From contig CAMUZC010000106.1 in the NCBI GenBank assembly GCA_947165105.1, positions 1 to 5,380 on the forward strand: a stretch of 5,380 nucleotides of DNA. Reading direction: 5' to 3'. Numbering within the stretch: position 1 is the stretch's first letter; each line of letters opens with the position of its first letter. The position numbers and the translations under genes were made by a program. This DNA comes from an uncultured Lachnospiraceae bacterium. GTDB taxonomy: Bacteria; Bacillota_A; Clostridia; TANB77; CAG-508. The notes under the pieces were generated by a model. That model was given only the letters and a program-made list of their open reading frames with translations. It did no database searches and was not told where the DNA came from. This document shows positions 1 to 5,380 of the stretch, piece by piece.

Positions 1-21
1 AAAAGAAATTCACTTGAATCT

Positions 22-3000
22 TTAATCATCATTATTATCATTTTTTTTATCTCCATCTTCATCTTCTTCCTCTTCATCGTCATCATTTTCATCATTTTTT
101 TCTTGATTATAAAATGGTGAAGCATTATTAATAACATTTCCATAATTTGGACTTGTAGGATAATAATTAGGCGAAGCAGGGACATATTGTGAAGTATTAA
201 CAGAATCTTGTACTTTAGGACTTGAATTATACATTCCGCTTCCAGGTATATATGGTGGAGAATTACCACTACTAGGTCTTATAATAGCCGGTGTTGTCGG
301 TGAATAAGATGAATTAGGTCCTCTAGTTCCAGTTCCTTGAGTTATTCTCCTACTATAAAATCCAGGACCTCCAGAATTCATATTAGGACTTCGGGGACTA
401 TATGCACTTCCTACATATTCACTTTGAACTCTATATCCGTCTTCATTGGCCAAAGGTGAATAAGGTGCTGGTGTTCTAATATTATTATAATCACTTTGGG
501 GATTATAATCTGAACTTGCAGGAGATACTAATTTTTGACTATTATTAGGTGTAGAAATAAACGAACTTTCTCCTTTGTATAAACTACTTGGATTATGGAA
601 TGGAGATTGTAGAGAGGAACCATTATAATCTGGGGCGGGAGTGAAATTTCCACTATTATCATATATACTTGCACTAACATTGTTATGTGGATATGCATAA
701 AGTGGTGTACCTTGCATAATGGGTGTATGCATATTATCCCCTTGGTCATAATTACTATTTATTACTACTTCTTCTTCCTCTATTGCATAATCTTCTTCAT
801 TTCTTCTGTTTTCGTTTTCAAAAGCCTTGAAATCTATTAATAAATCAAAATAGCCAGTACCTACATGGGTTAATTTTCCTAATAGAATATTTTCAGAAAT
901 TCCCTTCAGTTCATCTTTTTCACTAAAAATACCAGCATCTAATAATATTTCGACAGTCTCTTCAAATGATGCTTTACGTATAGGACCATATTCATTCCTA
1001 TTTAATCCATGTCTTGTAATAGAAGTTAAATATCCTTTTTGTGTCATTAAATCACATAAAATTGAAATATGTCTATAGTTTACATATATTCCATAAGGTC
1101 TTAATACATTTCTTAATTCTTGTACCAAAGACTTACGAACAGCTTCTATACCTAACACATTATATATTTCATTAATATCATTTGATATAGTTCGCCTAAA
1201 GTCTACTTCTTCAACTTCGAAAATTTTTGCTAAATTTGTACCATCTGTTTCTAGAATACTTTCCTCAGGTGCCTCTTTATTAGGAATTAAAGCTCCTTTA
1301 TTGTCGTATTTTACTTGTTTTACATTTCTAACATAGACTTTTTTAATAGAGTCAATACCACATAAAGATACTTCAGTTAATAAACCATTTTCGAATAATT
1401 TTAAATAATTTAAAGATTTATATTTTTCTTTTTTTTCTTCTTCTTTTTCTTCATTTTTACAACACAATCTTATATGGAATTTTTTCTCATCAGCAGTTTC
1501 TCTTGTATGTATAACAACAGCATTGGCATTTTGGACTTTTTTCTTAATTATTTCTTCAATCGTTTCCATTTTTATATTAATATAATCCTTATTTAGCACT
1601 AAACGTAATAACCAAGGACTTAAACTATCTTCTTGGATTAATCTATCGATTTCATCTTCGCATATTTCTATATATTCATCTATCATATTTTTATCTTCTT
1701 TTATTATAGTATTTTTTATATCAGGATCATAATAAATTTCTGACAAAGTGACAATATTTAACAAAGAGGTGTGTTCCACTTTTCCCCTCAATTCCAAAAT
1801 TTCATCATTATTATATCCTCCCTCTTTTTCTTTTAAATAGATATTCATAGATGGCGTATTTAATTTTTTAGCTATATTAATAACTTCTTTTAGTCTTGGA
1901 ACACCCAAAGTGACGTTAGCAGAAGAAACCCCTGCTAAATGGAATGTATTTAAGGTCATTTGAGTTGCTGGTTCACCGATTGATTGTGCAGCGATTGAAC
2001 CGACCATTTCTCCGGGACGTACTATAGCTTGTTCAAATTTGGATTTTATTTCACCACAGACAAAATCAAAGGCTTTTTTATTTAGTCTATGATTTATTAT
2101 TATATTTTTTGTTGATAAAGAATAATTTAGCACTTTGTTAAATAATGTCAAAGCACATTCTTGTCCTTCTTTACTTATTTTATCTGAACCTTTAACTATT
2201 TCTAAATCTTCTTTTAATTCTTTGACTTTTTGTAATACTATCATTGGATTTAAATCACTTTTACTAAACATATTTATATGATTATCATTTTCTGCATAAG
2301 TTATTATTGTTTTTATATTGACTGGAATATTTATTGCATTATCTCCTGATACTAAAAGATTTTTTCTCATATCATCTCTATCTTTTTTAATTTGCTCAAA
2401 TTCAGAATCTAAATCTAATCTCAATTTTGAAAATCCAGCTCTTTTCATTTCTTCAATAACGGAATCTTCCATAAATCTTTTTAAATCATTGAATATATTA
2501 AATTCATCATCTTCATCTCTTTCGATAAATTTGTAATTTCTTTCAAGCATTTCATCATTTAGTTTTAAAGTTTCAAATTTTTGGTCCTCTATATACTCCC
2601 CGGCCATACCATCTTCACCATATAAAAATTGCATCAAATTTCCAACGGAATTTCTTACAGTTCCATCATATTTAATCATTATATCTTCTAAAGCTTTAAC
2701 AAGTCTTCTTTGAATATAACCTGTTTGTGATGTTTTAACAGCTGTATCTATAATACCTTCTCTACCCCCCATTGCATGGAAATAAAATTCTTGCGGGGTT
2801 AAGCCTTTCAAAAAGGAATTTTCAACGAAACCTTTACTTTCTGATTTGTAATCGTCTTTTAAAAAGTGTGGTAAAGTTCTGTTTTGGAAATTGAAAGGAA
2901 TACGCTTTCCTTCGACATTTTGTTGGCCTACGAAAGCTATAATTTGGGAAATATTTGTTGAATTACCTTTTGAACCGGCTGAGACCATGTTTTTAAGATG

Positions 3001-5283
3001 GTTTTTAGGTAAAAGGGAATTTTGGACAAGAACACCGGCTTTTTCACGAGCATTGTTTAATTCAGTATTTGCATTGGATTCAAATGAATCTATCATATTT
3101 TTACCTGGTTGAGATTCTAATTGCCCAGTTTGCGCCTTTGCTAAAATTTCTGAAATATTATTTTTCATTTTCCTTAAAGTTTCGGCAACTTGCTCACTTG
3201 TTTCAGGATCACATATTATATCACTTATACCTACAGTCCATCCGGATAATAAAAGATAATTATTAATTATTTTTTGGCAATTTCCCAAAAATTCTATAGT
3301 TTTTTGGGGACTAACTTCGGTCCATATACTATGTACTATACCCCCACTTGAAGCCCCTACTGTTTTTTTGCAAATAATACCTTGTATTAATTCACCTTTT
3401 TTTATTTCGACATAATTATCTATTAAATTAAGTTTAAATCCTTTTGGGGTATCTTCTCTAAATCTTGTTAAGTTCAATTTTTCAGGTAATATTAAACTAA
3501 ATATTTGCTTTCCCGACCATAGGGGCTTTGGACTCATTATACATGGCATAGGTAAGTTTTTTATATTGAAATCATCTATCCACATAACTATATTCATGGT
3601 TTGTTCATAAGTTAAAAAATTATCTCTTGCAGTGAATAATTTACATCCTATTAAAGTATCTTGGACTATACCCATAACTGGCCTATTTGATTGAGGGGAA
3701 ACGATTTGTTTAGGAACATGCATTATATTCATAATTTCAGATTTTGATTCTAAAGATTGAGGTAAATGCATATTCATTTCATCTCCATCAAAATCTGCAT
3801 TATATGGTGTTGTAACAGATAAATTTAATCTAAAAGTAGAATATGGTAAAATATGTACACGGTGCCCCATCATAGACATTTTATGCAATGAAGGTTGACG
3901 GTTAAATATAACATAATCCCCATTTTGCATATGCCTTTCTACTATAAAACCTTTTTCTAAATGTTCATCTGTTGTATTTTTGCAATATCTTAAATCAATC
4001 ACAGTTTTGCCATCATTTGATTTAATCATTTTAGCCCCAGGATATTTAGTAGGTCCATTTTGTACTAATTTTTTAAGTCTATCCATATTTAAATCAGTGA
4101 CAACTTCTGGAAAAGTTAAATTCATCGCGATAGAAAGAGGTACACCTAATTCATCCACTTGTAAATTTGGATCAGGTGATATAACACTTCTTGCACTATA
4201 ATCAACTCTTTTTCCCATTAAATTTCCTCTCACACGACCTTCTTTTCCTTTTAATCTAGCATATATGGCTTTTATTGGTTGGCCACTTTTTTTATGGGCT
4301 CTAGCTGAACTTAAATCGTTGTTCATTAATGTAGCGACATTAAATTGCAAATTATCAAATTTATTTTTACTTGTTGTTGAACCTGCACCTAATTTATCTT
4401 CACTTTGAAGTTCTTTATTTGCTTTTAAAATTTGGTTGTATTGATGCGTTAAATCATCTTGGGATCTTAAAGATGAATCTACAGAGACTGATGGACGGAC
4501 TTGAGGAGGACAAACTGCTAAATTTTGTATTATCATCCATTCTGGCCTTGAATATTTTGGATTAAATCCAAGTAATTTTATTTCATCATCAGAAATTTTG
4601 GAGAATATTTCAAGGACTTTTCTTGGCTCTATTTCATCATTTTCTCTCATTTCAACATTTTCTTCATTATCATTATCGTTTTTAAATTCTATTTTAATTT
4701 TTAAATTTTCTCTAGTATATTTAGGTTGTAATTGACCACATCCAATTTTACAAAAAGGATCCTTTTCATCTAATTCTTCCTGGTTTTCATTATTATCATA
4801 ATTTTTTTTTTCTTTTTTTTTTCTCCTATGATTACATTTTTTTTTTGCTTTACATAAATTATATATTTTTAATTGACGTGTTTTGGGATTGCTAATTTTT
4901 CTAATTTCCATATATTTTTCATAATCATCAATTAAAATTTTACTACAACTATAACAGACACATTTTAACAATTTTAAACATTGATTAATAAATCCTACAT
5001 GGAACACAGGTTTAACTAGATGAATAAAACCAAAATGACCAGGACAATCACTCATATTACATTTACATGTAGCACATCTTAACCTTTTATCTGTAGTACC
5101 CATTCTTAAATCGTTTATACCGCCTTCAGTTGGATTACCATTATCTTCAAAAGAGCGAGTGTTTGTAATTTCACAGACTGCCATTTGTTCAATTTCTTTT
5201 GGAGATAAAAGTCCAAATTGAATTGATTCTACTCTTTTTAAATCTGCATTTGAATGAACAATTAATTGACCACTCTGTTGCAT
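22..5283 (-). CDS. RPB1: DNA-directed RNA polymerase II largest subunit (Rpb1), complete
   Basis: Largest catalytic subunit of nuclear RNA polymerase II, which makes mRNA; with Rpb2 it forms the active centre. The 1753-residue product is close to yeast Rpb1 in length (about 1730) and colinear with it. Landmarks in order: N-terminal VQFGL-type motif (residues 21-25); zinc pattern C70-x2-C73-x6-C80-x2-H83; second Cys cluster C110/C113 with C150 and C182; lid and rudder (about 259-350) followed by the RGNLMGKRVDYSAR switch block (352-365); FNRQPSLHKMSMM (460-472); catalytic NADFDGDEM (495-503); KSDDYSPESKGFVEN-like block (809-822); bridge helix (828-863); trigger loop (1100-1130); SFEETVEIL (1439-1447); degenerate CTD (1509-1729) and acidic tail (1730-1753). 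The ATG is supported by an in-frame TAA 12 bases upstream (5296-5298), A at -3, and an N-terminus matching the family's. Stop is TAA. Pol I and Pol III are disfavoured by the Pol II-like core and the SP-rich CTD. No intron, frameshift or truncation is seen. Confidence 0.98.
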   Translation of the reverse strand: MQQSGQLIVHSNADLKRVESIQFGLLSPKEIEQMAVCEITNTRSFEDNGNPTEGGINDLRMGTTDKRLRCATCKCNMSDCPGHFGFIHLVKPVFHVGFINQCLKLLKCVCYSCSKILIDDYEKYMEIRKISNPKTRQLKIYNLCKAKKKCNHRRKKKEKKNYDNNENQEELDEKDPFCKIGCGQLQPKYTRENLKIKIEFKNDNDNEENVEMRENDEIEPRKVLEIFSKISDDEIKLLGFNPKYSRPEWMIIQNLAVCPPQVRPSVSVDSSLRSQDDLTHQYNQILKANKELQSEDKLGAGSTTSKNKFDNLQFNVATLMNNDLSSARAHKKSGQPIKAIYARLKGKEGRVRGNLMGKRVDYSARSVISPDPNLQVDELGVPLSIAMNLTFPEVVTDLNMDRLKKLVQNGPTKYPGAKMIKSNDGKTVIDLRYCKNTTDEHLEKGFIVERHMQNGDYVIFNRQPSLHKMSMMGHRVHILPYSTFRLNLSVTTPYNADFDGDEMNMHLPQSLESKSEIMNIMHVPKQIVSPQSNRPVMGIVQDTLIGCKLFTARDNFLTYEQTMNIVMWIDDFNIKNLPMPCIMSPKPLWSGKQIFSLILPEKLNLTRFREDTPKGFKLNLIDNYVEIKKGELIQGIICKKTVGASSGGIVHSIWTEVSPQKTIEFLGNCQKIINNYLLLSGWTVGISDIICDPETSEQVAETLRKMKNNISEILAKAQTGQLESQPGKNMIDSFESNANTELNNAREKAGVLVQNSLLPKNHLKNMVSAGSKGNSTNISQIIAFVGQQNVEGKRIPFNFQNRTLPHFLKDDYKSESKGFVENSFLKGLTPQEFYFHAMGGREGIIDTAVKTSQTGYIQRRLVKALEDIMIKYDGTVRNSVGNLMQFLYGEDGMAGEYIEDQKFETLKLNDEMLERNYKFIERDEDDEFNIFNDLKRFMEDSVIEEMKRAGFSKLRLDLDSEFEQIKKDRDDMRKNLLVSGDNAINIPVNIKTIITYAENDNHINMFSKSDLNPMIVLQKVKELKEDLEIVKGSDKISKEGQECALTLFNKVLNYSLSTKNIIINHRLNKKAFDFVCGEIKSKFEQAIVRPGEMVGSIAAQSIGEPATQMTLNTFHLAGVSSANVTLGVPRLKEVINIAKKLNTPSMNIYLKEKEGGYNNDEILELRGKVEHTSLLNIVTLSEIYYDPDIKNTIIKEDKNMIDEYIEICEDEIDRLIQEDSLSPWLLRLVLNKDYINIKMETIEEIIKKKVQNANAVVIHTRETADEKKFHIRLCCKNEEKEEEKKEKYKSLNYLKLFENGLLTEVSLCGIDSIKKVYVRNVKQVKYDNKGALIPNKEAPEESILETDGTNLAKIFEVEEVDFRRTISNDINEIYNVLGIEAVRKSLVQELRNVLRPYGIYVNYRHISILCDLMTQKGYLTSITRHGLNRNEYGPIRKASFEETVEILLDAGIFSEKDELKGISENILLGKLTHVGTGYFDLLIDFKAFENENRRNEEDYAIEEEEVVINSNYDQGDNMHTPIMQGTPLYAYPHNNVSASIYDNSGNFTPAPDYNGSSLQSPFHNPSSLYKGESSFISTPNNSQKLVSPASSDYNPQSDYNNIRTPAPYSPLANEDGYRVQSEYVGSAYSPRSPNMNSGGPGFYSRRITQGTGTRGPNSSYSPTTPAIIRPSSGNSPPYIPGSGMYNSSPKVQDSVNTSQYVPASPNYYPTSPNYGNVINNASPFYNQEKNDENDDDEEEEDEDGDKKNDNNDD
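25..96 (-). other. Acidic C-terminal tail of Rpb1
   Basis: Residues 1730-1753 form a low-complexity tail with 16 Asp/Glu out of 24 residues, the rest Asn, Lys and one Gly. It follows the last SP motif (ASPFYN). By position it resembles the non-repeat acidic tip of mammalian Rpb1, which helps stabilise the CTD, but no sequence homology can be claimed for such simple sequence. Confidence 0.85.
97..759 (-). other. Linker and degenerate Rpb1 C-terminal domain (CTD)
   Basis: Residues 1509-1729. This is where other Pol II enzymes carry tandem YSPTSPS heptads that recruit capping, splicing, termination and chromatin factors through Ser/Thr phosphorylation. Here the region is irregular: about 21 Tyr and 17 SP or TP dipeptides, with Asn and Gly between them. 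The closest units are YSPRSPN (1628-1634), YSPTTPA (1660-1666), YVPASPN (1700-1706) and YYPTSPN (1707-1713). Only the last two are strictly back to back. No exact consensus heptad occurs. The reading frame stays open to the end, so this is not a frameshift product. The boundary with the preceding acidic linker is approximate. Confidence 0.9.
1894..1986 (-). other. Trigger loop
   Basis: Residues 1100-1130, inside a GEMVGSIAAQSIGEPATQM block, form the mobile loop that closes over the incoming NTP. The NTP-contacting residues of yeast, Q1078, L1081, N1082 and H1085, are all present as Q1108, L1111, N1112 and H1115. Yeast E1103 is kept as E1133 just after the loop. The residue after the catalytic histidine is L1116, where yeast has Phe and human has Tyr. 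Confidence 0.95.
2695..2802 (-). other. Bridge helix
   Basis: Residues 828-863, starting LTPQEFYFHAMGGREG, form the helix that spans the cleft and supports template translocation. The glutamate equivalent to yeast E822 and the YIQRRL end are intact. Yeast T831 corresponds to T851. Yeast A832 and E833 correspond to S852 and Q853, giving KTSQTG where yeast and human have KTAETG. Confidence 0.95.
3775..3801 (-). other. Catalytic metal-binding loop NADFDGDEM
   Basis: Residues 495-503 carry the universal NADFDGD signature of multisubunit RNA polymerases. D497, D499 and D501 correspond to yeast D481, D483 and D485, which hold the catalytic Mg2+ (metal A) at the 3' end of the growing RNA. The flanking residues (RLNLSVTTPY before, NMHLPQS after) are also close to yeast and human. 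All catalytic residues are present, so the enzyme should be active. Confidence 0.98.
4723..5076 (-). other. Rpb1 clamp core and clamp head, zinc-binding region
   Basis: Residues 70-187. The first site, C70-x2-C73-x6-C80-x2-H83 in the CPGHFG context, matches the spacing of the yeast clamp zinc site (C67, C70, C77, H80). The second uses C110 and C113 from a CVCYSC motif and probably C150 and C182 (CGQLQP), corresponding to yeast C107, C110, C148 and C167. C144 is also present, as in the human LCKGKNIC motif. The stretch between C150 and C182 is a species-variable loop, here strongly Lys-rich at first and then Asn/Glu-rich. Its length is like that of human, so it is not an added domain. The zinc assignment is by hand alignment. 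Confidence 0.9.
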
Positions 5284-5380
5284 TTTTATATTTATTTAAT
5301 TTAATTTTTATTTATATATAATTTTTTTATATCTATTTATTTATTTTGTTTTTAGAAAATATATTGTTTATGGGGATAAT
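5284..5380 (-). other. AT-rich 5' flank of RPB1
   Basis: The 97 bases upstream of the start codon are about 8% G+C and contain no recognisable gene. On the gene strand, AAAA directly precedes the ATG, and an in-frame TAA lies at 5296-5298. A TATATAAATA string occurs at 5309-5318, about 26-35 bases upstream of the ATG, but in such AT-rich sequence it has no evidential weight as a TATA box. The transcription start cannot be placed. Confidence 0.6.

Noticed and set aside
528..749. A 73-codon minus-strand open frame in another phase over the CTD.
   Set aside because: The Rpb1 frame runs through the region with meaningful SP/TP-rich sequence and an intact C-terminus. The alternative frame is His/Ile-rich with no recognisable motif.
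97..759. Possibility that the odd CTD comes from a frameshift in a normal heptad array.
   Set aside because: The other reading frame I could inspect here (528-749) shows no YSPTSPS-like repeats, while the used frame retains scattered SP/TP and near-heptad units up to the stop codon.
2318..4565. Short plus-strand open frames of 64-73 codons (for example at 2318-2536, 2891-3112, 3980-4201 and 4371-4565).
   Set aside because: They lie entirely antisense to conserved Rpb1 coding sequence, show no recognisable domain, and have the composition expected of a reverse-complemented AT-rich gene.
22..5283. Giant-virus (NCLDV) Rpb1 homolog or Pol I/Pol III largest subunit.
   Set aside because: Near-continuous similarity to cellular Pol II through clamp, bridge helix, trigger loop and jaw, plus an SP-rich CTD, fits nuclear Rpb1 much better. 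A phylogeny would settle it.
5309..5318. TATA box (TATATAAATA on the gene strand).
   Set aside because: The flank is over 90% A+T, so such strings are expected by chance, and it lies only about 26-35 bases from the ATG.
22..5380. Previously undescribed multi-gene system, mobile element, CRISPR array or structured RNA.
   Set aside because: One conserved gene fills the window; the flanks (21 and 97 bases) are too short and too simple in composition to support anything else.

Overview
The window holds a single protein-coding gene, read on the minus strand and filling almost all of it (22-5283). It encodes a complete 1753-residue largest subunit of eukaryotic RNA polymerase II (Rpb1). The protein is colinear with human and yeast Rpb1 from the N-terminal clamp core to the CTD. 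I identified it by reading the translation against remembered yeast and human sequences; no search was run.

Organism: a eukaryote with a strongly AT-biased genome. Codons end mostly in A or T, the 97 bases upstream of the start are only about 8% G+C, and variable loops are rich in Asn, Lys, Asp and Glu. The frame has no intron and uses the standard code, with no in-frame TAA, TAG or TGA. This would suit an anaerobic gut fungus (Neocallimastigomycota) or another AT-rich, intron-poor fungus or protist, but the lineage is a low-confidence guess.

Layout in transcription order (right to left): AT-rich 5' flank (5284-5380); clamp core with Zn-binding Cys/His pattern (about 4723-5076); lid, rudder and switch region (about 4200-4520); catalytic aspartate loop (3775-3801); funnel with the amanitin-pocket equivalent (about 2880-3060); bridge helix (2695-2802); trigger loop (1894-1986); jaw and C-terminal core (about 830-1890); CTD (97-759); acidic tip (25-96); stop codon at 22-24; 21 bases of 3' flank.

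The catalytic core is highly conserved, but the CTD is not. Instead of an array of YSPTSPS repeats it is about 220 residues of irregular Tyr/Ser/Thr/Pro/Asn-rich sequence. It keeps 17 SP/TP dipeptides and a few heptad-like units, none matching the consensus exactly, and ends in a 24-residue Asp/Glu-rich tail. This, plus a few substitutions at usually invariant core positions, is the most interesting content. I see no mobile element, RNA gene, CRISPR array or novel multi-gene system.
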